Below, one piece after another: positions 7,428 to 13,086 of a stretch of DNA of 14,054 nt. Source of the DNA: Rhodobacteraceae bacterium UBA6273. GTDB taxonomy: Bacteria; Pseudomonadota; Alphaproteobacteria; Rhodobacterales; Rhodobacteraceae. The notes beneath the pieces are model-generated. The model made no database searches. It was not told the DNA's origin and worked only from the letters and a program-made list of their open reading frames with translations. The DNA is taken from the NCBI GenBank assembly GCA_002440625.1, contig DJUV01000031.1, forward strand, positions 1-14,054, read 5' to 3'. Every line of letters starts with the position of its first letter. Position 1 is the stretch's first letter. A program made the translations under genes and the position numbers.

Positions 7428-8423
7428 CTAGCCGCCCGCCACGCGAAGCACGATCTTGCCGATATGGCCGGAACTTTCGATCCGCTCATGCGCCTTCGAC
7501 GCATCTTCTAGCGCAAATTCCGAATCCATCACGGGCTTGAGCTTTCCAGCGGCAATCATCGGCCAGACGTGCCGACGAAGCTCTGCGGCGATCCGCGCCT
7601 TGGCGAGGTCGCTTTGCGGGCGAAGGGTCGATCCGGTGATGGTCAGGCGCCGGGTCATCAGCGGCGCGAAGTTGATCTCGGCCTTCGGGCCTTGCAGGAA
7701 GGCGATCTGCACCAGCCGCCCGTCCTCGGCAAGCGCCTTGAGGTTCCGCGCGATATAGTCGCCGCCGACCATGTCGAGGATCAGATCCGCCCCGACTTCT
7801 GCCGTCAGCACGGCAACGAAATCCTCGTCCCGGTAATTGATCGCCCGTTCCGCGCCAAGATCGACGCAAGCCGCGCATTTCTCCGCCGACCCGGCGGTGG
7901 CGAAGACCCGGGCGCCAAGGGCCGAAGCGATCTGGATCGCCGTCGTGCCGATACCCGATGAACCGCCGTGGACGAGGAAGCGCTCGCCTGCCTTGAGGTC
8001 GCCGCGCATGACCACGTTCGACCAGACGGTGAAGCAGGTCTCGGGCAGGCAGGCGGCTTCCTTCAGGCTCAGCCCTTCGGGGACCGGCAGGGCATGGGCG
8101 GCGGCGGTCAGCGCGTAGTCGGCATAGCCGCCGCCGGGGAGAAGGGCGCAGACCCTGTCACCGACCTTCCAGTCAGCGACGCCGGGGCCGACGGCGGCCA
8201 CCGTGCCCGAGGCCTCAAGCCCCGGCAGTGGCGAGGCCGAGGGCGGCGGCGCATAGGCCCCGGCGCGTTGCAGCGCGTCGGGCCGGTTGACGCCGGCCCA
8301 GTCGATGCGGATCAGGATCTGCCCGGCGCCGGGTGTGGGGACCGGAACTTCTGTTTCACGCAGCACATCCGGCCCGCCCGGCTTGGTGATGGCGATGGCG
8401 CGCATCGTCTTCGGCAAGTTCAT
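7428..8423 (-). CDS. NAD(P)H:quinone oxidoreductase-like MDR enzyme (PIG3/QOR type)
   Basis: Predicted soluble oxidoreductase of 331 residues in the medium-chain dehydrogenase/reductase superfamily. The N-terminal GroES-like catalytic domain starts with MRAIAITKPGGPDVLRE (about 7-23) and contains DWAGVNRPDALQRAG, typical of quinone-oxidoreductase/PIG3 members. The Rossmann domain carries the nucleotide-binding turn HGGSSGIGTTAIQIA at about 152-166. The zinc ligands of alcohol dehydrogenases are not evident, as expected for the zinc-independent quinone reductase branch, which transfers hydride from NADPH to quinones or enones. The ATG at 8423 is chosen because AAGGA lies 8 bp upstream; a second ATG six codons in (8405) is possible. 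The start overlaps the COQ9-family stop as ATGA, indicating translational coupling. The physiological substrate is inferred from family and neighbour only. Confidence 0.87.
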   Translation of the reverse strand: MNLPKTMRAIAITKPGGPDVLRETEVPVPTPGAGQILIRIDWAGVNRPDALQRAGAYAPPPSASPLPGLEASGTVAAVGPGVADWKVGDRVCALLPGGGYADYALTAAAHALPVPEGLSLKEAACLPETCFTVWSNVVMRGDLKAGERFLVHGGSSGIGTTAIQIASALGARVFATAGSAEKCAACVDLGAERAINYRDEDFVAVLTAEVGADLILDMVGGDYIARNLKALAEDGRLVQIAFLQGPKAEINFAPLMTRRLTITGSTLRPQSDLAKARIAAELRRHVWPMIAAGKLKPVMDSEFALEDASKAHERIESSGHIGKIVLRVAGG

Positions 8424-9121
8424 CCCTTGTGTCCTTCGTTCATCTGCCCCGGCATGTCGGCCATCCTGCCCGGCGCGCGGACCCGGTCCAAGAGGCGCAG
8501 CGGTCCGGCGATGAGCTTCGACAGCGCCGGATTGTCACGCACTCCGGCCTTGAACTTCTCGAACTGCATGACGCCCTCGATCCGCCGGTCAAGAAACTCC
8601 CAGGTCGCCTGATGGCCTTCGCTCTCGTCGCCGAGCCAGTAAAGCACCGTCGAGGAATAGACCGCCGAAAGCGTGGCGCGCTTGGAATACCAGTTGATGT
8701 CGTCCGAACGATCACCAAGTGCGGTCCAGATCGCATCCGCCGTGCCCCAGATCAGCGCCGCCCCGATGGCGGCATTCTGCGGCAGGGCGAAATGCGCCGC
8801 CCCCCGGCGCACGATCTCCCGGTCCGCGCCTTCGAGCCTGAGCCGGACGGCGAGCGTCACCTTGTCGCGGAAGCGAAGGCCGTCCTTTGACGCCAGAGCC
8901 AGCGCCGAGGCCATCGCCCGGTCGCCCTGCCGGTGGTAGTCGGCAGCAAGGTCGGTCGCACCGCGCGGGCAATGGGCGCGGGCGAGGGGCAGCGCCATCC
9001 CGATGTCGGCGGCGGCAGCGCGGAAGGCGGCCTCGCTCCAGCCATCGAAGACCACATGCGGCAGGACCGCCTCAAGAAGCTTTTCGCGCGGCGTTTCTGC
9101 TGCCGCTGAAGGGTCCTGCAT
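8420..9121 (-). CDS. COQ9-family ubiquinone biosynthesis protein
   Basis: Protein of 233 residues similar to COQ9, an accessory lipid-binding protein of ubiquinone synthesis that in eukaryotes supports the COQ7 hydroxylase. The strongest match is the C-terminal region at about 140-165 (DDINWYSKRATLSAVYSST), which is diagnostic of the family; COQ9 has a TetR-like helical fold without DNA-binding function. The N-terminal region (PREKLLEAVLPHVVFDGWSE) resembles the TetR-like first helices. The start at 9121 is chosen because GGAG sits at binding distance (GGAGAATTGACATG); the frame extends to 9199 without family similarity and into the opposing rpsU promoter. It is divergent from rpsU and coupled by a 4-bp overlap to the quinone oxidoreductase gene. 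A minus-strand TTGCAT (9199-9194) with CCTATA (9175-9170) could be its promoter. Confidence 0.88.
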   Translation of the reverse strand: MQDPSAAAETPREKLLEAVLPHVVFDGWSEAAFRAAAADIGMALPLARAHCPRGATDLAADYHRQGDRAMASALALASKDGLRFRDKVTLAVRLRLEGADREIVRRGAAHFALPQNAAIGAALIWGTADAIWTALGDRSDDINWYSKRATLSAVYSSTVLYWLGDESEGHQATWEFLDRRIEGVMQFEKFKAGVRDNPALSKLIAGPLRLLDRVRAPGRMADMPGQMNEGHKG

Positions 9122-9146
9122 GTCAATTCTCCGCTTCTGCCGCCGG

Positions 9147-9175
9147 TAGACAAAGACCGGGGCCTTTGCTATAGG
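9147..9175 (+). promoter_or_regulatory. Sigma-70-type promoter candidate for rpsU
   Basis: TAGACA (9147-9152) and TATAGG (9170-9175) are separated by exactly 17 bp, with TGC before the -10 hexamer. Predicted transcription starts near 9182, giving a leader of about 47 nt. The -10 region is nearly palindromic (CTATAG), so a divergent promoter for the COQ9-family gene could share it. Confidence 0.55.
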
Positions 9176-9211
9176 GGCGCTTCCTGCAAGGATATGCAAC
9201 TCTAACTTAGG

Positions 9212-9221
9212 AAGGTGGTGA
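9212..9221 (+). promoter_or_regulatory. Extended Shine-Dalgarno of rpsU
   Basis: AAGGTGGTGA matches the ideal AAGGAGGTGA at nine of ten positions and ends 7 bp before the ATG at 9229. This is a strong ribosome-binding site, as expected for a highly expressed ribosomal protein gene, and it fixes the start codon. Confidence 0.7.
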
Positions 9222-9228
9222 CAACCAC

Positions 9229-9435
9229 ATGCAGGTCAGCGTTCGCGACAACAATGTCGAACAGGCGCTTCGTGCTCTGAAGAAGAAACTTCAGCGCGAA
9301 GGGGTTTTCCGCGAGATGAAGCTCAAGCAGCATTTCGAGAAGCCCTCCGTCAAGAAAGCGCGCGAGAAGGCCGAGGCCATCCGCCGTGCCCGCAAACTGG
9401 CACGCAAGAAGGCCCAGCGCGAAGGCGCGCTTTAA
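9229..9435 (+). CDS. rpsU: 30S ribosomal protein S21
   Basis: Small, very basic protein of 68 residues that joins the 30S subunit near the anti-Shine-Dalgarno region and helps initiate translation. The sequence begins [20 protein letters not shown] and ends with an Arg/Lys-rich tail ([15 protein letters not shown]), the standard alphaproteobacterial S21 pattern and length. The start is fixed by the strong Shine-Dalgarno and by family length. It is transcribed divergently from the COQ9-family gene and followed by a GC-rich terminator-like hairpin with a T-tract. It is not next to dnaG/rpoD as in enterobacteria. Confidence 0.97.
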   Translation: MQVSVRDNNVEQALRALKKKLQREGVFREMKLKQHFEKPSVKKAREKAEAIRRARKLARKKAQREGAL

Positions 9436-9452
9436 GGCGCATGTTACGCTGG

Positions 9453-9489
9453 CGGGGGTTTCGGCCCTCGCAATCACGACGAACCCCCG
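9453..9489 (+). promoter_or_regulatory. Alternative hairpin upstream of and overlapping the rpsU terminator
   Basis: CGGGGGTTTCG (9453-9463) can pair with CGAACCCCCG (9480-9489) as a 10-bp stem with one bulged T. The 3' arm of this hairpin is the 5' arm of the terminator hairpin at 9482-9509, so the two structures exclude each other. This has the geometry of an antiterminator, although it may simply be a consequence of repeated G5/C5 blocks. Confidence 0.4.
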
Positions 9490-9516
9490 CGGGCCCGCCC
9501 CCGGGGGTTTTCTTTT
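9482..9516 (+). terminator. Rho-independent terminator of rpsU
   Basis: AACCCCCG (9482-9489) pairs with CGGGGGTT (9502-9509) as a perfect 8-bp stem around a GC-rich loop. A T-rich run follows (TTTTCTTTT, 9508-9516). It lies 47 bp after the rpsU stop and is oriented correctly to end that transcript. Confidence 0.75.
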
Positions 9517-9520
9517 GGTT

Positions 9521-9544
9521 TCGCCCCGGCTGGCGCCGGGGCGA
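9521..9544 (+). repeat. Perfect 10-bp hairpin in the rpsU spacer
   Basis: TCGCCCCGGC (9521-9530) and GCCGGGGCGA (9535-9544) are perfect inverted repeats with a TGGC loop. The hairpin lies directly after the terminator T-tract and before another G5/C5 hairpin at 9551-9565 (loop TTTCA). Confidence 0.65.
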
Positions 9545-9565
9545 CCCGGTGGGGGTTTCACCCCC

Positions 9566-9608
9566 GTCGTCCATTGGTTCTCGAACCAATGGCGCACCAA
9601 TGGACGAC
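9566..9608 (+). repeat. Nested palindrome with competing 13-bp and 9-bp stems
   Basis: An outer perfect inverted repeat pairs GTCGTCCATTGGT (9566-9578) with ACCAATGGACGAC (9596-9608). Inside it, CCATTGGTT (9571-9579) also pairs perfectly with AACCAATGG (9584-9592) around a CTCG loop. The same left arm can use either partner, so inner and outer stems are alternatives. The element sits in the spacer between rpsU and the lytic transglycosylase gene and encodes no credible protein. It could be a dispersed intergenic repeat, an mRNA structure or a protein-binding site. Confidence 0.6.
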
Positions 9609-9702
9609 CCCCCGAGGGTATTTGGACAACGAAGAAGCCGAAGCGGGTTTTCGAAGGCGGTGGCAGGGGGTATGACGGCGCGAGTTCAGATGAGGGTCTG
9701 TC

Positions 9703-10152
9703 ATGATTGATGTTTCGCGCCGTGCAGCACTTGGCCTCGGGCTTGGTTTTCTGGCCGCCTGTGGCCGCAGGCCCGCCGCCGTCGAAGGCCCGGCAGGCTC
9801 AGCCGAGGTCAACCGGTTGATTTCGCGTTATGCCCGCGCCTATGACGTGCCCGAAGATCTGGTGCACCGGGTGGTGCGGCGCGAAAGCGGCTATAACCCG
9901 GCGGCGCGCAACGGCCCCTATTACGGGCTGATGCAGATCGTGCCGCAGACGGCCCGGACCATGGGCTATCGCGGCGGTCCCGAAGGGTTGCTCGATGCCG
10001 AGACCAACCTGCGCTACGGCGTCAAATACCTGCGCGGCGCCTGGCTGGTGGCGCGCGGCAACCGCGACCGGGCGGTGATGTGGTATTCCAAGGGCTACTA
10101 CTACGAGGCCAAGCGCATGGGATTGCTGGAGGAGACGGGACTGAGGTCGTGA
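9703..10152 (+). CDS. Minimal lipoprotein lytic transglycosylase (SLT domain)
   Basis: Predicted peptidoglycan lytic transglycosylase of 149 residues. It begins with SRRAALGLGLGFLAACG: a twin-arginine-like n-region, a hydrophobic core and a lipobox LAAC with Cys20 as the lipid anchor, so the enzyme should face the periplasm. The SLT domain fills the rest. E61 in RRESGYNP is the catalytic glutamate, followed by GLMQIVPQTA (75-84), NLRYGVKYL (102-110), and WYSKGYYYEAKR (127-138) at the place of the usual AYNxG motif. It is short: essentially one catalytic domain with no accessory modules. The ATG at 9703 follows GAGGG at suitable spacing. It lies 267 bp after rpsU, across a structured spacer, and its stop overlaps the DUF1294 start as GTGA. 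Confidence 0.88.
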   Translation: MIDVSRRAALGLGLGFLAACGRRPAAVEGPAGSAEVNRLISRYARAYDVPEDLVHRVVRRESGYNPAARNGPYYGLMQIVPQTARTMGYRGGPEGLLDAETNLRYGVKYLRGAWLVARGNRDRAVMWYSKGYYYEAKRMGLLEETGLRS

Positions 10153-10535
10153 CGACGGCCTTGGGCGCATTGCTGTTCCTCCTCTATCTCGTCGCGGTCA
10201 GTATCTTTTCCTATGCGCTCTTCGCGATCGACAAGTGGCGGGCGCAAAACAGGGAATGGCGCATTTCCGAAGCGGCCCTGCTGACGACAGCCCTGGTTGG
10301 CGGCAGCCTCGGGGCGAAGCTTGCGCAGCACCGGCTGCGGCACAAGACCCGGAAGGAGCCTTTCCGCAGCGCGTTGAACCTGATCTGCCTGCTTCAGGCA
10401 GCGGCGCTGGCGTCGCTTTTCTTTCCGGCACCACGCGCAGCGGCGATTGCGGTCTTCGGTGCCATCACCGCCGGCTTTCCGACGGCGTCCGAAGTGGACC
10501 GGCCCCTGCCGCGCCGCTTCGGACCCGGAAGCTGA
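10149..10535 (+). CDS. DUF1294 small membrane protein
   Basis: Inner-membrane protein of 128 residues of unknown function. Hydrophobic stretches lie at about 4-25, 43-58, 75-93 and 97-110. The family core is visible from FAIDKWRAQNREWRISEAAL (25-44) through GGSLGAKLAQHRLRHKTRKEPF (51-72), with the characteristic IDK, WRISE and HKTRK motifs of DUF1294. The frame extends upstream to 10080, but that part lies inside the transglycosylase gene. The GTG at 10149 is chosen because it overlaps the upstream stop as GTGA, suggesting translational coupling. Unlike some family members, no cold-shock domain is fused to it. Its job cannot be stated; the coupling hints at a cell-envelope link with the transglycosylase. 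Confidence 0.82.
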   Translation: MTTALGALLFLLYLVAVSIFSYALFAIDKWRAQNREWRISEAALLTTALVGGSLGAKLAQHRLRHKTRKEPFRSALNLICLLQAAALASLFFPAPRAAAIAVFGAITAGFPTASEVDRPLPRRFGPGS

Positions 10536-10567
10536 GGCGGCCCGCGGTGCGGCAAGACCCCACCAGC

Positions 10568-10804
10568 CTAGCCCTGGGTTCTGACCACCTGCTCGGGCTC
10601 GCAGCCGATCACATCCGGGATCGCCCCCGCCGCCGCGCGCACCGCAGGTTCAGTGCCGACGACGACGAGGCTGCCGATGAGGTCCATCACCTCGGCGACC
10701 TGAAGCCCCCTGGCGCGGAACCGTTCCGCCGCGCGCGAGGCGTTTTCACCGCCGAAGGGGACGGAGACGAGCATCCGCACTGGCTTGTCCTTGCTTTCCG
10801 GCAT
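10568..10804 (-). CDS. Free-standing subtilisin propeptide-like (inhibitor I9-fold) protein, putative
   Basis: Small protein of 78 residues without signal peptide or membrane span. Its pattern fits the beta-alpha-beta-beta-alpha-beta fold of subtilisin propeptides: strand PVRMLVSVPF (8-17), helix ENASRAAERFRARG (20-33), strands LQVAEVMDLIG and SLVVVG (34-50), helix EPAVRAAAGAI (52-62), and final strand VIGCEPEQVVR (65-75). By eye it aligns with yeast proteinase B inhibitor 2 (about 75 residues, recalled) almost end to end, including the PDVI...E...V ending. A perfect AGGAGG lies 7 bp before the ATG. It sits 54 bp downstream of, and on the same strand as, a subtilisin-family protease, which supports a role as its inhibitor or folding chaperone. 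The function is inferred; other small ferredoxin-like folds are possible. Confidence 0.7.
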   Translation of the reverse strand: MPESKDKPVRMLVSVPFGGENASRAAERFRARGLQVAEVMDLIGSLVVVGTEPAVRAAAGAIPDVIGCEPEQVVRTQG

Positions 10805-10822
10805 TCCCGGACCTCCTGATGC

Positions 10823-10850
10823 GGGCCGGACGCACTGAGACGCCCGGCCC
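10823..10850 (-). repeat. Short hairpin between the protease and the I9-like gene
   Basis: GGGCCGG (10823-10829) and CCGGCCC (10844-10850) form a 7-bp stem with a 14-nt loop in the 54-bp spacer. No T-tract follows on the minus strand. It could moderate the ratio of protease to inhibitor message by partial termination or processing. Confidence 0.35.
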
Positions 10851-10858
10851 TTGTGTCA

Positions 10859-12301
10859 TCACTTGCCCTTGCGCTTGCCCGCCGGTTCCGACCCGTCGGA
10901 ATCGGCCATCTCAAGCGGGCGCGGCACCGGCAGCCGGTCGAAGATCGGCAGGTTCGGGAACGGCTTCAGGATGAACCGGAGCCTGACCGGGGCCTGAACG
11001 TTGCCCGCGCCGACATGCGCCGCCGGCTGGCCCGGCAGGACCTTGGCCGTCGAGGTAAGCCGCTGCCAGAGAGCCGCGCCACGATGCGCCGGATTGAGCT
11101 GGGCGTAAAGGGCGGCGATGCCCGCGACATGCGGCGTCGCCATCGAGGTGCCGCTCTTCGTGCCATGGGTGCCCTTGGCCACCGGCACGGAGGAGAAGAC
11201 GCCGACGCCGGGTGCGGCGATGTCGACCGAGCCATGCGGCGGGAAGGTGCCGATGCAGGAGAAGCCGGCGCGGGTCAGCTGCTGGGTCAGCGCGCCCACC
11301 GCCATGATCGAGGGGCAGTTTGCCGGATGGTTCACCGGCTGGTTGCCGTCGTTGCCCGCCGCCGCGATGATGAGGCTTCCGGCCGCGAAGGCCGCCTGGC
11401 CGGCATTTTCATAGGCCGCCGAGAAGCCCGAACCCTGCGCGGGCGCGCCGAGCGACATCGAGATCACCGCGCATTTGTTGGCGATGGCCCAGTTGATCCC
11501 GGCAAGGATGCCGCCGTCGCCACCGCTGCCGCCATTGCTCAGGACCTTGCCGACGTAGATCTCCGACTTGTGGGCAACGCCGTAGCGCTGCACCCCGGTC
11601 GGCGGTGTGCGCGGGCCGCAGGCGGTGCCGATGGTGTGGGTGCCGTGCGAATTGCCGTCCTGCGCCGTCTCGCCGGGAATGAAGGAGCGGGTGACGATGG
11701 TGCGCCCGGCGAAATCGGGATGGCCGGTATCCATGCCGGTGTCGAGGACCGCAACGCGGATGCCCGCGCCAGTGCCGCGCGGCAGGAAGAGGAAGGGCGG
11801 CACCACCCGCGTCGCGATAAGGCCCCAGGTGGCATTGGCCGCGGCGACGGCAATCTCGTCCATCTCCGCTTCCGGGCCGGGCATGTCGGGTGTCCCGCCG
11901 CTGCCGATGCGCTGGGCGATGAGGTCGGCGGCATCGCGCATGCCCCGGACATAGTCGCCAAGATCCTCGGCGATGGCGTGGACGATGCGTTCCGGCTCGA
12001 TCACCTTGCCGTCCATCGCTTCGGACGTTTCCTGGTAGAGCGCGGTCTCGCTGATCGCGGCGACCTGGTCGGCATCATGCGGGGTGATCACCGCGACGCC
12101 GATCTCGTCGAGATAGACGCCGTCGCCGTCCATCGCCTCGATGCTGAGGTCGCCATCGGCGAAATCGCGCGAACTGGCGATGTTCAGCCCCGCCGACTTC
12201 TTCAGTTCCTTGATCGAGGCCGAACCGTCGCGCCGCACATCGGTCACGAGAAGCCGCCCGGTGAACCCGCCTTCGGCGGCAGGCGTCGGATAGTCGGACA
12301 T
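10859..12301 (-). CDS. Subtilisin-family (S8) serine protease without signal peptide
   Basis: Serine endopeptidase; positions here count from a 481-residue reading that begins at 12304. The catalytic triad is complete: D188 in VAVLDTGMDTGHPDF, H220 in NSHGTHTIGTACG and S387 in SGTSMATPHVAG, with oxyanion N318 in AAAGNDG. The catalytic domain starts near ATWGLIATRV (158-167), the usual beginning of a mature subtilase. Before it is a region (about 16-110) with strand-helix-strand character, including GRLLVTDV, GVAVITPHDADQVAAI and VIEPERIV; it resembles a divergent propeptide and is followed by a helical linker. A roughly 40-residue Pro/basic tail ends in GKRKGK. No signal peptide, membrane span or RTX repeat is seen, so it may be cytoplasmic. 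Two ATGs are adjacent (12304, 12301); the second is better spaced from GGGAGG. A propeptide-like gene follows it. Confidence 0.92.
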   Translation of the reverse strand: MSDYPTPAAEGGFTGRLLVTDVRRDGSASIKELKKSAGLNIASSRDFADGDLSIEAMDGDGVYLDEIGVAVITPHDADQVAAISETALYQETSEAMDGKVIEPERIVHAIAEDLGDYVRGMRDAADLIAQRIGSGGTPDMPGPEAEMDEIAVAAANATWGLIATRVVPPFLFLPRGTGAGIRVAVLDTGMDTGHPDFAGRTIVTRSFIPGETAQDGNSHGTHTIGTACGPRTPPTGVQRYGVAHKSEIYVGKVLSNGGSGGDGGILAGINWAIANKCAVISMSLGAPAQGSGFSAAYENAGQAAFAAGSLIIAAAGNDGNQPVNHPANCPSIMAVGALTQQLTRAGFSCIGTFPPHGSVDIAAPGVGVFSSVPVAKGTHGTKSGTSMATPHVAGIAALYAQLNPAHRGAALWQRLTSTAKVLPGQPAAHVGAGNVQAPVRLRFILKPFPNLPIFDRLPVPRPLEMADSDGSEPAGKRKGK

Positions 12302-12355
12302 CATGTCCTCCCTTGCTGAAAATGTGAATGAAATCAGGTACTGGCGACAATCAAC

Positions 12356-12384
12356 CGGCAGGCGCGATGGCTACGCGCCTGCCG
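12356..12384 (-). terminator. Perfect 11-bp hairpin between the Lrp gene and the protease gene
   Basis: CGGCAGGCGCG (12356-12366) and CGCGCCTGCCG (12374-12384) form a perfect 11-bp stem with a 7-nt loop. It lies downstream of the Lrp-family gene and about 52 bp upstream of the protease start, all on the minus strand. No T-run follows, so it may be a Lrp transcript end, part of the protease leader, or an operator. I found no convincing promoter hexamers for the protease in the rest of the 187-bp spacer. Confidence 0.5.
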
Positions 12385-12488
12385 TCGGTGACTGGTACGC
12401 ATCTGTCACGGGAGAAATGCCCCGCAGCAGAAAGCATACACTAAATTGGTGATGAACGCACTCTGGAATTCCCCACCCGGTTGTGCGG

Positions 12489-12947
12489 TCAGACCGGAAT
12501 GGCGGTGGTTTGCCGAACGGTTCGGAGCGCGAAGGAGGAATGCATCTGCGCCACGCCGGGCAGGCGGGCGAGGTGCTGGCGATGGATACGGGCGAAATCC
12601 TCGGTATTCTCGGCAACGACCTTCAGAAGGTAGTCGGCGGTCCCCGCCATCAGGTGGCATTCGAGGATGTCGGGCACCAGCCGCACCGCCTTTTCGAAGG
12701 CGTCAAGAAGTTCGTCCGCCTGGCCCGATAGCGTGATCTCGACGAAAACCGTCGTCGGTCGGCCAAGCTTGCGGGCATTCAGGAGCGCCACGAAACCGGC
12801 GATGTAGCCCTCCGCCTCAAGCCGCTGCACGCGCCGGTGGCAGGCGGAAGGCGAGAGGTTCGCGCGCTCCGCAAGCTCGGCATTGGTGATGCGGCCTTCC
12901 TTCTGCAAGGCCGCGAGGATACGCCTGTCTGTCGCGTCGAGTTCCAT
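12489..12947 (-). CDS. Lrp/AsnC-family transcriptional regulator, probable regulator of ald
   Basis: DNA-binding regulator of 152 residues, the standard Lrp/AsnC length. The N-terminal winged helix-turn-helix is clear: LDATDRRILAALQKEGRITN (3-22), then AELAERANLSPSACHRRVQR (23-42), with the recognition helix near 32-42. The C-terminal RAM (ligand-binding) domain follows the ALLNARKLGRPTTVFVEITL strand and contains LVPDILECHLMAGTADYLLKV (about 90-110), the amino-acid-responsive part. The frame extends to 13208 across the neighbouring gene; the ATG at 12947 is chosen because family sequence begins at MELDATDRRIL, though its ribosome-binding site is weak. It is divergent from alanine dehydrogenase with 139 bp between starts, the arrangement of AldR-like regulators that activate ald in response to alanine. 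The effector is inferred. Confidence 0.9.
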   Translation of the reverse strand: MELDATDRRILAALQKEGRITNAELAERANLSPSACHRRVQRLEAEGYIAGFVALLNARKLGRPTTVFVEITLSGQADELLDAFEKAVRLVPDILECHLMAGTADYLLKVVAENTEDFARIHRQHLARLPGVAQMHSSFALRTVRQTTAIPV

Positions 12948-13086
12948 GGCCGCGCAAGATCCTTCGAAGAATGCCGCGTTTTGTCGAATAAATAGCGCGC
13001 CGCCCATCCATATGGCCAGCCATTTCTCAAAGCAATTTCCTGCAAGCTGGGGCAGAATCCGCGCAGCATTCTTTCGGGAGGAAAAC
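12948..13086. promoter_or_regulatory. Divergent lrp-ald control region with spaced inverted repeat
   Basis: The 139-bp spacer holds AAGAATGC (12967-12974) and its exact reverse complement GCATTCTT (13066-13073), 99 bp apart centre to centre. The flanks are also near-complementary (CGAAGAATGCCGCG against CGCGCAGCATTCTTTCG). The palindrome CCATATGG (13008-13015) lies close to the middle. An AT-rich TCGAATAAATAG (12984-12995) is the best promoter-like stretch, but I cannot assign -35/-10 pairs confidently. GGGAGG (13077-13082) is the ribosome-binding site of ald. The layout suits a regulator that wraps or loops DNA, as Lrp proteins do. Confidence 0.45.

Noticed and set aside
9453..9613. CRISPR or tandem-repeat interpretation of the repeated C5/G5 and CCATTGG blocks
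   Set aside because: The blocks are inverted rather than direct, spacing is irregular, and there are no spacer units of constant length or cas genes.
9386..9710. Short plus-strand frames across the rpsU spacer
   Set aside because: They read through a terminator and several hairpins, have Pro/Arg/Gly-biased translations and no ribosome-binding site.
10853..12319. 488-codon plus-strand frame opposite the subtilase
   Set aside because: Arg/Gly/Asp/Ala-rich shadow. The minus strand encodes an intact catalytic triad.
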